From NCBI GenBank assembly GCA_026393475.1, contig JAPLAA010000101.1, forward strand, positions 95,394-159,393: DNA of 64,000 nucleotides, written 5' to 3'. Position 1 is the stretch's first letter. Every line of letters starts with the position of its first letter. This document shows, piece after piece, positions 8,552 through 16,867 of the stretch. Both the position numbers and the translations under genes were made by a program. The DNA is from Actinomycetota bacterium (lineage in GTDB: Bacteria > Actinomycetota > Acidimicrobiia > Acidimicrobiales > Ilumatobacteraceae). Below the pieces are notes generated by a model that was not told where the DNA came from, searched no databases, and saw only the letters and a program-made list of their open reading frames with translations.

Positions 8552-8646
8552 TTCGTGAGCGGCATGCGCCCATACGGCGCAGATCGCTCACCAACGACCA
8601 TCGTTCGTGAGCGGAGTGCGCAACTGCGGCGCACATCGCTCACGAA
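8552..8646. repeat. Two REP-like hairpin repeats
   Basis: Two palindromic units 52 bp apart (8552-8594 and 8604-8646). Each has GTGAGCG and CGCTCAC outer arms and an inner G/C-rich arm pair around a short loop; in unit 1 the inner pair is GCGCC and GGCGC. They fill the gap between the convergent amidase and acyl-CoA synthetase genes. They could be a bidirectional terminator or copies of a dispersed REP element. There is no T-run. Confidence 0.8.
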
Positions 8647-8655
8647 GCACCGGTG

Positions 8656-10269
8656 TCAGGCGTCGATGGCGGTCTGCTTGGCCCAGCGGTAGTCGGCCTT
8701 GCCCGACGGCGACCTGACGATCTCGTCGACGAACACGAACGCCTTGGGCAGCTTGTACCGGGCCACGTGGCGCTCGGCCTCGGCGAGGAGCGAGGCCGTA
8801 TCGGCCTCGGCGCCCTCGCGCATGCGCACGATCGCCACGACCTCGTTGCCCCATCGTTCGCTCGGGCGGCCGGCGACCACGCAGTCGTAGACGCCGGCGT
8901 GCGCCTTGATCGCGGCCTCGACCTCCTCGGCGAAGATCTTCTCGCCGCCGGAGTTGATCGTCACCGAGTCGCGTCCGTGGAGCTCGATGATGCCGTCGAC
9001 GCGGAGCCGGGCGCGGTCGCCCGGGACGGCGTAGCGCACACCGTCGACGACGGGATACGTGCGCGAGGTCTTCGCCGCGTCACCGAGGTAGCCGAGCGCG
9101 AGGCGTCCGCTCTTGGCGAGCCAGCCGAGCTCGTCCTCGCCGGGCGCGAGCTCGCGGTCGAGATCGCCCGACAGCACGTGGTTGCCGGGTGAGATCGGGA
9201 ACGTGCCCGTGGTGGCACCGCCGCCGGCGGACACCTGCGACAGCTGACCGCCGGCCTCGGACGAGCCGAGTCCGTCGACGATCATCATCGTCGGCAGGTG
9301 CTGCAGGAACTCGTTCTTCAACCCGGCCGACAGCGGGGCGCCGCCGGAGAGGAGCACGGTGAGCGTGGACAGGTCGTACCGATGGCGTGAGAGTTCGTCG
9401 AGCAGCGGCCGACCGAAGGCGTCGCCGACGATCAGCAGGAAGTTGAGCTGCTCGCGTTCGATGAGCCCCCAGACGTCGGTGGGGTCGAGCCGCTCGGGCA
9501 CGCTCTGCACGTAGACGCAGCCGCCCGAGTTCCAGGTGCGGAAGCTCATCCAGTGGCCGGCGCCGTGCATGAACGGGGGAGCGAGCAGTGCCTTGAGACC
9601 GCCGACGGCCTCGTCCACGATGCCCTCGATGGTCTCGGCCCGCGAGCCGCCGAAGCACTCGACGTTGGCGTCGGCGTTGCGCCACAGCACACCCTTGGGC
9701 ATGCCGGTGGTGCCGCCGGTGTAGAGGATGTAGAGGTCGTCGCCACTCCACGTCACGGCGGGCTTCTCGGGCGACGCTGCGGCGAGGGCCTCCTCGTACC
9801 AGACCGCCCCCGGCAGGAGGTCGTGGCCCGACTCGTCGGGCACCTGCAGGATCACGCGCAGCTTCGGCAGGTCGCGCAGCACCTCAGCGAGCGTGGGGGC
9901 GAACTGGCTGTGGACCACGATCGCCTCGGCCGCGGAGTCGGTGAGCAGGTAGCGCAGTTCCTCGGCGACGTACCGGTAGTTGACGTTGAACGGGGCGACC
10001 CGCGCCTTGAACGAGCCGAGCATCGCCTCGAGGTACTCGTTGCCGTTGTGCAGGTAGATCGCGAGGTGCGACTGGCCGCTCTCGTGTCCGGCGAGTTCGG
10101 ACCGCTCGGTGCGCACGCCGAGGCCCTGGGCGAGCAGGTGGTTCGCGAAGCGGCGGGTGCGGTCGGTGACCTGGCCCCACGTGAGACGCCGGTCGCGGAA
10201 GACGAGACACTCCTGGTCGGGGCGGGTGGCGGCGATCGCTTCGTGGACGTCGGCGACGGAGAACTCCAT
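8656..10269 (-). CDS. Acyl-CoA synthetase (FadD-like)
   Basis: 537 residues of the ANL adenylating family. The AMP-binding P-loop YILYTGGTTGMPKGV lies at about residues 183-197, the GLGSSEAGG motif follows, then the hinge and the lysine region SPSGKADYRWAK near the end. The TGGTTGMPKG variant and absence of carrier domains fit the branch of actinobacterial FadD enzymes that includes the steroid side-chain ligases FadD17/FadD19. That sub-assignment is inference. The ATG is preceded by TAGGTT and 6 nt. It stands alone, convergent with the amidase. Confidence 0.9.
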   Translation of the reverse strand: MEFSVADVHEAIAATRPDQECLVFRDRRLTWGQVTDRTRRFANHLLAQGLGVRTERSELAGHESGQSHLAIYLHNGNEYLEAMLGSFKARVAPFNVNYRYVAEELRYLLTDSAAEAIVVHSQFAPTLAEVLRDLPKLRVILQVPDESGHDLLPGAVWYEEALAAASPEKPAVTWSGDDLYILYTGGTTGMPKGVLWRNADANVECFGGSRAETIEGIVDEAVGGLKALLAPPFMHGAGHWMSFRTWNSGGCVYVQSVPERLDPTDVWGLIEREQLNFLLIVGDAFGRPLLDELSRHRYDLSTLTVLLSGGAPLSAGLKNEFLQHLPTMMIVDGLGSSEAGGQLSQVSAGGGATTGTFPISPGNHVLSGDLDRELAPGEDELGWLAKSGRLALGYLGDAAKTSRTYPVVDGVRYAVPGDRARLRVDGIIELHGRDSVTINSGGEKIFAEEVEAAIKAHAGVYDCVVAGRPSERWGNEVVAIVRMREGAEADTASLLAEAERHVARYKLPKAFVFVDEIVRSPSGKADYRWAKQTAIDA

Positions 10270-10429
10270 GACGGGAACCTAGGCAAGATGTGTCGGACGT
10301 CACGAATCGTCGCCGGGGACCGTTCCCGGCCCGGGACCGATCCGATCAGGGATCGAGTCGCCTGAGTCGTTCGGACCATCTGGATCGCCACGCATGGTGG
10401 TGCACGACCACTTCCGGCATCATCGATCC

Positions 10430-10534
10430 ATGTTCCAGATCCTGCAGCGGGCGGCGATGGTGGTGGCGGCCCTCGAGGTCTCGTTGAGCCTGCGGTGCCT
10501 GCTCGGATCCCGGGTGCGTGGAGGTGCACGATGA
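10430..10534 (+). CDS. Possible 34-residue leader or small protein
   Basis: A short frame starting MFQILQRAAMVVAALEVSLS and ending TGA overlapping the ATG of the next gene (ATGA). CATCAT followed by 6 nt precedes its ATG, the same arrangement seen before 56694. The product is amphipathic to hydrophobic with a basic end. The overlap suggests translational coupling with the membrane protein that follows. It may be a genuine small gene or simply an upstream coupling frame. No homologue is recognised. Confidence 0.35.
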   Translation: MFQILQRAAMVVAALEVSLSLRCLLGSRVRGGAR

Positions 10535-10923
10535 ACGATCTGACGGCATTGGCCGAGACAGCGCTGTGGCCCCTCGTGGCCATCGTGCTCGTCCTCCTCG
10601 GCGCGACGTTCGCCACGAGCGGACGTCCAGGACACGCTGCCACCGGGACGCAGGGTCGTTCGGAGGTCGGGCCGTCGGGCGGGACGACCACCTCCGATCG
10701 GCCCCGCGGCGGCCGGCGTGCCACCGATCATCTGCCCGGCGACCGGCTGATGGTCGTGGTCGCCGGCGGTGACGGCGACGAGACGGTTCGCTCCGCGGTC
10801 GACGCGGCGCGGCGGGCCGGCAGCGGCGTCACCGTGGTCGGCGATGCCACGGCTGCCGCCAGGGCCTACGACGGGCCGGGCACTCGCAGTGGACAGGTGA
10901 TCGCGGTCAACAGTCGCGCCTGA
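10531..10923 (+). CDS. Hypothetical single-pass membrane protein
   Basis: 130 residues, not recognised. Residues about 8-28 form one hydrophobic segment (LWPLVAIVLVLLGATFA), followed by a Gly/Thr/Arg-rich linker. The C-terminal part, around RLMVVVAGGDGDETVRSA, resembles the first strand of a Rossmann- or UspA-like fold but is too short to be a complete one. GGAGG 9 nt before the ATG and the coupled short frame upstream support this start. It ends 25 nt before the luciferase-like gene in the same direction but appears to have a separate promoter from it. Confidence 0.65.
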   Translation: MNDLTALAETALWPLVAIVLVLLGATFATSGRPGHAATGTQGRSEVGPSGGTTTSDRPRGGRRATDHLPGDRLMVVVAGGDGDETVRSAVDAARRAGSGVTVVGDATAAARAYDGPGTRSGQVIAVNSRA

Positions 10924-10948
10924 CCTCGGCGTCACTATGGTGACGCCG

Positions 10949-11914
10949 ATGAGCGACAAGATGATCTTCGGCATGTTCATGCCACAGGGCTGGAAGATGG
11001 AGCTGTCAGGGATCGACGGCGCCGCGGCGAAGTGGGACAAGGCGGTCGAGATCGCGGTGAAGGCCGAGGAGCTCGGCTACGACTCGATCTGGGTGTACGA
11101 CCACTTCCACAACGTGCCCCGCCCTGCGCACGAGGCGGTGTTCGAGTGCTGGACCACGATCGCCGCGATCAGCCAGCGCACGTCGCGGGTTCGGCTCGGC
11201 CAGATGGTCGGCTGCAACAGCTACCGCAACCCCGCCGTCCTGGCCAAGATCACCTCCACCGTCGACGTCATCAGCGGCGGCCGCCTCGACTGGGGCATCG
11301 GCGCCGGCTGGTACGAGAACGAGTACAAGGGCTACGGCTTCGAGTTCCCGAAGCCGAAGGACCGCATCGGCATGCTCAACGAGAGCGTGGAGATCGTCCG
11401 CAGCATGTGGACCCAGACCGAGACCGACTACGACGGCCGCTACTACAAGGTCTCCCGCGCGAACTGTGATCCGAAGCCGCTGCAACAGCCCCACCCGCCG
11501 ATCTGGATCGGCGGCGGCGGCGAGCAGCTCACGCTGCGCGTGGTCGCGAAGTACGCCGACTACTCGAACTTCGGCGGCAAGCCCGACGAGTGGGCGCGCA
11601 AGCGCGAGATCCTGAAGGGCCACTGCAAGGCGGTCGGTCGCGACGAGGAGACCATCGGCAAGACGTGGTCGCCCGAGGTGTTCATCCGCAGCACCGAGGC
11701 CGAGGTGGTCGCCGCCGGCACGAAGAGCCTGTGGGGCGAACCGTTCGAGGCGTGGCGCGATGCGAACCTGGTGGGTACCCCCGAGCAGGTGAGCGAGAAG
11801 ATCCAGACCTACGTCGAACTCGGCTGCACCGGGTTCATCCCGTGGTGCCCCGACTACCCGAGCACCGAGACGATGGAGCTGTTCGCCCAGCACGTGATGC
11901 CGAACTTCCGCTGA
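10949..11914 (+). CDS. LLM-class F420-dependent oxidoreductase
   Basis: 321 residues of the luciferase-like monooxygenase fold. Landmarks are the beginning MIFGMFMPQG, the segment GYDSIWVYDHF, VDVISGGRLDWGIGAGWYE and PPIWIGGGGE, as in actinobacterial F420-dependent oxidoreductases (TIGR03560-like). These enzymes use reduced F420 or FMNH2; the substrate is unknown. The ATG at 10937 also opens the frame, but it lies within a TATGGT element placed exactly 7 nt before the ATG at 10949, so the later ATG is preferred and the transcript is likely leaderless. Confidence 0.9.
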   Translation: MSDKMIFGMFMPQGWKMELSGIDGAAAKWDKAVEIAVKAEELGYDSIWVYDHFHNVPRPAHEAVFECWTTIAAISQRTSRVRLGQMVGCNSYRNPAVLAKITSTVDVISGGRLDWGIGAGWYENEYKGYGFEFPKPKDRIGMLNESVEIVRSMWTQTETDYDGRYYKVSRANCDPKPLQQPHPPIWIGGGGEQLTLRVVAKYADYSNFGGKPDEWARKREILKGHCKAVGRDEETIGKTWSPEVFIRSTEAEVVAAGTKSLWGEPFEAWRDANLVGTPEQVSEKIQTYVELGCTGFIPWCPDYPSTETMELFAQHVMPNFR

Positions 11915-11947
11915 CGCGGGAGCGGCATCGATGCGGCTGCGGCCGCG

Positions 11948-12427
11948 TCAGTGGGCGTGGGTGGCGATCAGCGCATCGAGCCGGTCGGCGCTGGCCTCTT
12001 CGAGCGCGCTGCAGGTGGCCATCTCGGCGATCACGCGCTGATCGCTGGTGCGGCTCGCGATGTTCCGCCATGCCTGGGCGCCCTGGCGTTCGGCGTTGGC
12101 CTGCACGCGCAGCTGGTCCCACACGTCCATGCCGGTGAAGACGTCGTAGTAGGTGCGCTTCGCCTCGGGCAGCGGCGCTTCCAGTGCGTCGCGCAGCGAC
12201 TCGTCGAGGGCGAACACCGCCTCGACGCGATCCGCGATCTCGTCCTCGGCGCTCGAACAGGTGAGCAGCGCGTCGGCGTGCTCGGGCAGCATCTCGGCCC
12301 AACCGCGGTATCGCTCGGCGGCACCCCGCTCGAGCAGCGCCAGGAAGCGCGGCATCGCCTCGGCCGGCACGGCACCGATGTAGGGGGCCAGGAGGGCGCC
12401 GAAGTTCGGGATCTGCAGATCTGTCAT
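11948..12427 (-). CDS. Hypothetical helical protein (ferritin-like fold possible)
   Basis: 159 residues, almost entirely predicted helix, rich in Ala and Glu. Several acidic helices (RYRGWAEMLPEHADALL, EDEIADRVEAVF, CSALEEASADRLDAL) are spaced as in four-helix-bundle ferritin-like proteins, but a clear ExxH metal pair is not visible. No family assignment is made. The open frame runs to 12559, but TACGTT followed by 7 nt precedes the ATG at 12427 and the upstream part is arginine-rich and unlike a protein. It is convergent with the LLM oxidoreductase. Confidence 0.75.
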   Translation of the reverse strand: MTDLQIPNFGALLAPYIGAVPAEAMPRFLALLERGAAERYRGWAEMLPEHADALLTCSSAEDEIADRVEAVFALDESLRDALEAPLPEAKRTYYDVFTGMDVWDQLRVQANAERQGAQAWRNIASRTSDQRVIAEMATCSALEEASADRLDALIATHAH

Positions 12428-12501
12428 ACGGCCGAACGTACCCCGCGGGCGTCGGCGTGGTCGTGGCGGGCGCGCCGGCCGCACGGGATGAACGGATCGG
12501 T

Positions 12502-13338
12502 TCAGCGCATACGGATGACGTTGCCGGTGACCATACGTGCCTCGTCGGAGCAGAGCCATGAGATGACGCCGGCCGCCTCCACCGGCTCGGCGACGTGGAA
12601 GTGCTCCGAGCTCGTCGCGGCGAACTCGCGGACCGCATCGTTCACCCAGCCCGTGTCGGTGATGGGCGGGTGGATGATGTTCGCCGTCACGCCATGGCGA
12701 CCGAGCTCGGTGGCGGCCGCCATCGTGTAGTTCTCCTGTGCGTACTTCGCCGCGCCGTAGGTGACCTCGCCGGGGAACCCGTTGGGACCGCCCGAGGTGA
12801 GGCCGACGATGCGCCCCCAGCGACCGCCGCGGGCGAGCAATCGCCGTGAGAACTCGGCGATCATCAACGCCGCGGCGCGGGCGTCCACCCCGAACGTGCG
12901 GTCGAACAGCTGGGCGGTGACGGGGGTGGTGGAGCGACCGGCGGCATCGAGTCCACCTGCGGTGAACGAGTCGCCGGCCGCCCAGCCGGTCGCATTGTTG
13001 ATCAGCACGTCGACCGGCCCGAAGGTCTCCTCGGCGACCTCGAACAGCATCGTCGGCGTCCGGTCGTCGAGCAGATCCGCCTCGACCGCGATCGCCCGAC
13101 CACCAGCGGCACGGATGCGTTCGGCGACCGTCTCGCCGTCGGTCTCGCGGTTGCGGTGGTACTGCTCGGGCGTCTCGGGATCGGTGGTCACCGCAGACCG
13201 GAGGAACGCGACGACGACCGCCGCACCGTCGGCGGCGAGGCGTTCGGCGACCGCCGCGCCGATCCCGTGGTTGGCGCCGGTCACGAGCGCGACTCGTGAT
13301 GCGACATGGGAGGCGGGTGCTGGTGCAGCGTCGGTCAT
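12502..13338 (-). CDS. SDR-family oxidoreductase
   Basis: 278 residues of the short-chain dehydrogenase/reductase fold. It has the cofactor motif TGANHGIG near residues 20-27, NNAT, the active-site YGAAK (Tyr and Lys of YxxxK) and a C-terminal segment ending MVTGNVIRMR. A 15-residue acidic insertion after strand beta-2 resembles 3-oxoacyl-ACP reductase-like proteins of actinobacteria. The substrate is unknown. GATGAT and 6 nt precede the ATG. It stands alone between two unrelated minus-strand genes. Confidence 0.88.
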   Translation of the reverse strand: MTDAAPAPASHVASRVALVTGANHGIGAAVAERLAADGAAVVVAFLRSAVTTDPETPEQYHRNRETDGETVAERIRAAGGRAIAVEADLLDDRTPTMLFEVAEETFGPVDVLINNATGWAAGDSFTAGGLDAAGRSTTPVTAQLFDRTFGVDARAAALMIAEFSRRLLARGGRWGRIVGLTSGGPNGFPGEVTYGAAKYAQENYTMAAATELGRHGVTANIIHPPITDTGWVNDAVREFAATSSEHFHVAEPVEAAGVISWLCSDEARMVTGNVIRMR

Positions 13339-13378
13339 CGGCAGATCATCACACCGGTTGCCGTTCGATCGCGACGGG

Positions 13379-13747
13379 TTATCGACGCGCTGCGTCGAGC
13401 GCCTCGTCGATCTCGGGCGGTTGCGCGCCGATCGACTGGGCGAAGTCGATGAACTGCGACGCCGCTCGGCGCAGCGCCTGTCGCCGATCGCGCGGCAGTC
13501 GGGATCGTTGCCGCTCGCTCACGACGGTGCCGTGGCGGCCGCGGCTCTCGACGACGCCCTCTGCCTCGAGCTCGCGGTAGGCGCGCTGCACCGTGCCCGG
13601 GGCGACGCCGAGGTCCTCCGCCAGCTGTCGCACCGTCGGGAGTCGATCGCCGGGTGCGAGCGCGCCGCGCGAGACCAGTTCGGTGACGCGCACCCTGATC
13701 TGCTCGTACGGCGGGACCGCCGACCGATGGTCGACCTCGAGGTTCAC
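13379..13747 (-). CDS. GntR-family (YtrA subfamily) transcriptional regulator
   Basis: 122 residues starting at GTG. The winged helix-turn-helix typical of GntR proteins spans about 12-78 (PPYEQIRVRVTELV, RLPTVRQLAEDLGVAPGTVQ, EGVVESRGRHGTVV), followed by a short helical tail of about 40 residues, as in the YtrA subfamily, which has no large ligand-binding domain. Its GTG overlaps the stop of the membrane protein gene (GTGA), so both are co-transcribed from the promoter at 14574. YtrA-type regulators usually repress their own operon; the inverted repeat at 14574-14603 is the obvious operator. Confidence 0.9.
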   Translation of the reverse strand: MNLEVDHRSAVPPYEQIRVRVTELVSRGALAPGDRLPTVRQLAEDLGVAPGTVQRAYRELEAEGVVESRGRHGTVVSERQRSRLPRDRRQALRRAASQFIDFAQSIGAQPPEIDEALDAARR

Positions 13748-14574
13748 GATGCCAGCAGCGCTCCGCGGTCGCGGCGCACCATGCGCGTCGGCATCCACCA
13801 CCACGCCACCGCGGCGCCCGCGAAGCTCGCGACCGTGAGGGCGGCGGGCAGCCACGAGAACGGCGATCGGGCGAGTTCGGCGGTCTGCCACGAGAGCCAG
13901 CCCGTGCACACGAGTTGCAGCGCCGACCAGCCGGCGATCACCCGAACGGCCGAGGCCACACGAATGGCGTGCTCGGCGAGGTCCAGGTCGTTGCCGGCGA
14001 TCGGGAAGGGTGCGCGGCCGATCGCCCGCAACCCACGCCAGGTGACGACCGCGAGGAGCGCGCTGGCGATGCACACGGCGACGACGCGGGCTGGTGTGGG
14101 GAGATCGATGCCGTCGCGCAGCACCATCGGCGAATAGCGCGTCGCGAGAGCGAGCACGATCGACAGCACGGTGGTGAGCGAGGTGGCGGCGATCGTGTGG
14201 CGAGCGGCGGGGGAGAGCAGGTCGGTGGCGGTCCACAGCGAGGCGACGGTCGGTTCGTTGCGTCGGCGTCGCCCGGTCATCTCGGCGACGAGTCCGGCGG
14301 CGAGCCACCCGATGCAGATGGAGATGACGAGCGGGATGCGTACGTCGGTGAACGTCACCACGGCGAGGGGGACCACGAACCCGGTGCCGGCACCCAGCAC
14401 GCGCCACACGCGGGTGCGGAACAGATAGGCGCGCACCAGCGACCGGGCGCGCACGGAGTCGGGTACGTCGTACTGGAAACAGAACCAGCCGAGCATCGGC
14501 TCGACCCGGGTGGCGCTGATCAACCAGGCGACCAGCGTGCTGAACAGGATGATGCCGACAAGCCCCTCGAACAT
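13744..14574 (-). CDS. Polytopic membrane protein co-transcribed with YtrA-type regulator
   Basis: 276 residues with about six to seven hydrophobic segments, beginning FEGLVGIILFSTLVAWLI. Two further segments are VLGAGTGFVVPLAVV and ISICIGWLAAGLVAE. The family is not recognised; it resembles the uncharacterised DUF1648/SdpI-style membrane partners found next to GntR regulators, but that is only context. The ATG at 14574 lies inside the operator palindrome and has TACATT 6 nt upstream. The regulator probably controls this protein in response to a cell-envelope or antibiotic signal, as for other YtrA operons. Confidence 0.8.
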   Translation of the reverse strand: MFEGLVGIILFSTLVAWLISATRVEPMLGWFCFQYDVPDSVRARSLVRAYLFRTRVWRVLGAGTGFVVPLAVVTFTDVRIPLVISICIGWLAAGLVAEMTGRRRRNEPTVASLWTATDLLSPAARHTIAATSLTTVLSIVLALATRYSPMVLRDGIDLPTPARVVAVCIASALLAVVTWRGLRAIGRAPFPIAGNDLDLAEHAIRVASAVRVIAGWSALQLVCTGWLSWQTAELARSPFSWLPAALTVASFAGAAVAWWWMPTRMVRRDRGALLAS

Positions 14575-14603
14575 TGTATCAATGTACTGATACTTTGATA
14601 CAA
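14574..14603. promoter_or_regulatory. Operator palindrome of the YtrA-type operon
   Basis: TTGTATCAA at 14574-14582 and TTGATACAA at 14595-14603 are perfect inverted arms separated by 12 nt, in an AT-rich island of otherwise very GC-rich DNA. On the minus strand the palindrome covers the -10 element TACATT (14586-14581) and the start codon. This is the layout of an autorepressor operator. Confidence 0.8.
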
Positions 14604-14640
14604 AAGCGAGGATGCTGCGAGCGCCTGGGTACGGACGCGA

Positions 14641-14688
14641 CAACACCGGGTCGAGACACGCCAGGCGGCGTGCTCGACCCGGTGTTGC
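14641..14688. terminator. Long-stem intrinsic terminator after the MaoC gene
   Basis: A near-perfect inverted repeat with about 20 bp arms (AACACCGGGTCGAG on one side, CTCGACCCGGTGTT on the other, with CACGCC/GGCGTG inside) around AGGC. It sits downstream of the minus-strand MaoC gene and upstream of the YtrA operon operator. There is no T-run. Confidence 0.7.
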
Positions 14689-14729
14689 CGGTCGATCTCA
14701 GATGTTGCAGCGGGGCGAACCCGCAGCGA

Positions 14730-15191
14730 TCACTCGTACGAGCGGAAGATGACCTCGGCGACGCAGCTCGGCTTCGCCGCGCCCTCGCACTCGAAGGTGA
14801 AGCCGTAGGTGACCTGCACGCCGCCGGCGATGTCCTCGACCTGCATCAGTGTGACGCCCAGGCGGAGCTTCGCGCCCACGGGCACGGGCGACATGAATCG
14901 CACCTTGTTCGCGCCATAGTTGACGCCCATACGGAAACCGGTGGTCATGACGACCTGCGGCATGAGCACCGGGCCGAGTGAGAGGGTGAGGTACCCGTGG
15001 GCGATGGGGCCGCCGAAGGGGCTCTCGGCCTTCGCCCGCTCCGCGTCGATGTGGATCCACTGGTGGTCGCCGGTCGCGTCGGCGAACTGGTTCACCCGCT
15101 CCTGGGTGATCTCCATCCACTCGCTGTAGCCGAGGTGCTCCCCGACGAGCGCCTTGAGTTCTGCCGTGCCGTTGATGATGCGTGCTGCCAT
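14730..15191 (-). CDS. MaoC-family dehydratase
   Basis: 153 residues forming a single hot-dog domain. The hydratase-2 motif appears as FADATGDHQWIHIDAERA at about 38-55, followed by GGPIAHGYLTLSL, so the catalytic Asp/His pair is retained. Such proteins hydrate trans-2-enoyl-CoA or act as putative acyl dehydratases (NodN-like). The start overlaps a divergent promoter region shared with the acyl-CoA synthetase at 15233: CAAGCT lies 6 nt before this ATG. A joint role with that synthetase in fatty acid or sterol breakdown is likely but not shown. Confidence 0.92.
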   Translation of the reverse strand: MAARIINGTAELKALVGEHLGYSEWMEITQERVNQFADATGDHQWIHIDAERAKAESPFGGPIAHGYLTLSLGPVLMPQVVMTTGFRMGVNYGANKVRFMSPVPVGAKLRLGVTLMQVEDIAGGVQVTYGFTFECEGAAKPSCVAEVIFRSYE

Positions 15192-15232
15192 GTCGGAAGC
15201 TTGACAGGTCGCCGTCGCCTACGGTGAAGCCG

Positions 15233-16867
15233 ATGGATCTCGTGCGCGCGCTCACCTACCCACTACGCGTCACGAAGCAGTCCGCGCGCCTGCTACGAAG
15301 TGTCCTCATGGGGGACTTTCTGAGCGCGTACGCAGTCACACAGGGGACCAAGCTCGCGGTGGTCGACGACCGTCCCGACGGCACCCTCCGACAGCTCACG
15401 TTCGCGGAGCTCGAGGCCGCATCGAACCGGCTGGCGAACGTGCTGCTCGACCTCGGCGTCCGGCCCGGCGACTCGAAGGTCGTCTGGTGCGGGCAGAACT
15501 CGATCGGGCTGGTGCAGATGGTGAACGCGGCCCGCAAGATCGGCGTCACCGCGGTGCCGCTCAACTACCGGTTGAGCGACGAGGAGGCGGCCTACGTCAC
15601 CGACCACAGCGACACGACGATCGTGTACGTCGACGCCGAGTTCGCGCCGATGTTCGAACGCATCCGCGGTGAGCTCCCCAAGGTCGAGCACTACCTCGTG
15701 TTCGACGGCGCGGTGCCCGAAGGAATGATCGACGTCGACGCGCTCACCGCTGCCGCATCGGCCGGCGAACCGAAGGTGCCCGAGGGCACCGAGGCCGGCG
15801 CCACGATGATCTACACCAGCGGCACGACCGGCAAGCCGAAGGGTGCACTGCGCCGGGGCACGTCGGGCGCCGCGCAGTCGGCGGCGATGATCGGGTTCAT
15901 CGGCTACAGCCCCGACGACGTGTACGTGCCCACCGGCCCGCTCTACCACTCGGGCCCCGGCGGGTTCATGGGCATCGCCCAGGCGCTCGGCCAGACCGTG
16001 GTGCTGCAGCGCAGGTTCAACCCCGAGGACTGGCTGCGTCTCGTCGAGAAGTACCAGGTCACCTCCACGTTCAGTGCACCGACGCCGATCCGCATGATCT
16101 GCAATCTGCCCGACGACGTGAAGGCGAAGTACGACGTCAGCTCGATGAAGCGGATGATCGCCAACGCCGCGCCGTGGAGCTTCGCTCTGAAGCAGATGTA
16201 CCTCGCGTACTTCCCGGGCGACTCGCTGTTCGAGGTGTACGGCAGCACCGAGCTGGGCGTGAACTGCATCCTCCGGCCGGAGGACCAGTTGCGCAAGCCC
16301 GGCTCCTGCGGGCAGCCGGCACCGATGGTCGAGGTGAAGCTGTTCGACGACGACGGCAACGAGGTCACCGGCGTCGGCCCTGAGCACACCGGCGAGCTGT
16401 TCGTGAAGAGCCCGAGCGTGTTCGCCGACTACTACAAGCAGCACGACAAGTTCCTCGCCGACAGCAAGCACGGCTACCAGACCGTCGGCGACATCGCCTA
16501 CCGCGACGACGAGGGTTACATCTACATCTGCGACCGCAAGAAGGACATGATCATCTCGGGTGGCATGAACATCTACCCGGCCGAGATCGAGGCCGCGCTC
16601 GAGCATCATCCCGACGTGCTCGAGGTCGCCGTGTTCGGCACGCCGAGCGAGGAGTGGGGCGAGAGCGTCCACGCCGTCGTCGTCGTACGCGAGGGCGGCT
16701 CGATGGCCGCCGACGATGTGATGGCCTTCGCCCGCGAGCACCTCGCGAGCTACAAGGTGCCGCGGTCGGTGACGTTCATCGACGAGCTGCCGAAGACCGG
16801 CAGCGGCAAGGTGCTGAAGCGCGAGCTGCGGGCCCCGTTCTGGGCCGGCCGCGACAGCAAGGTCTAG
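15233..16867 (+). CDS. Acyl-CoA synthetase (FadD-like)
   Basis: 544 residues of the ANL family: P-loop MIYTSGTTGKPKGALRR near residues 184-200, the aromatic/acidic motif EVYGSTELG, the hinge segment YICDRKKDMIISGGMNIYP, and the catalytic lysine region LPKTGSGKVLKREL close to the end. It is complete and would activate a free acid to acyl-CoA. TACGGT and exactly 7 nt precede the ATG at 15233; an in-frame ATG at 15182 is further upstream and overlaps the divergent MaoC start. The stop overlaps the era stop by a few bases (convergent). Confidence 0.92.
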   Translation: MDLVRALTYPLRVTKQSARLLRSVLMGDFLSAYAVTQGTKLAVVDDRPDGTLRQLTFAELEAASNRLANVLLDLGVRPGDSKVVWCGQNSIGLVQMVNAARKIGVTAVPLNYRLSDEEAAYVTDHSDTTIVYVDAEFAPMFERIRGELPKVEHYLVFDGAVPEGMIDVDALTAAASAGEPKVPEGTEAGATMIYTSGTTGKPKGALRRGTSGAAQSAAMIGFIGYSPDDVYVPTGPLYHSGPGGFMGIAQALGQTVVLQRRFNPEDWLRLVEKYQVTSTFSAPTPIRMICNLPDDVKAKYDVSSMKRMIANAAPWSFALKQMYLAYFPGDSLFEVYGSTELGVNCILRPEDQLRKPGSCGQPAPMVEVKLFDDDGNEVTGVGPEHTGELFVKSPSVFADYYKQHDKFLADSKHGYQTVGDIAYRDDEGYIYICDRKKDMIISGGMNIYPAEIEAALEHHPDVLEVAVFGTPSEEWGESVHAVVVVREGGSMAADDVMAFAREHLASYKVPRSVTFIDELPKTGSGKVLKRELRAPFWAGRDSKV

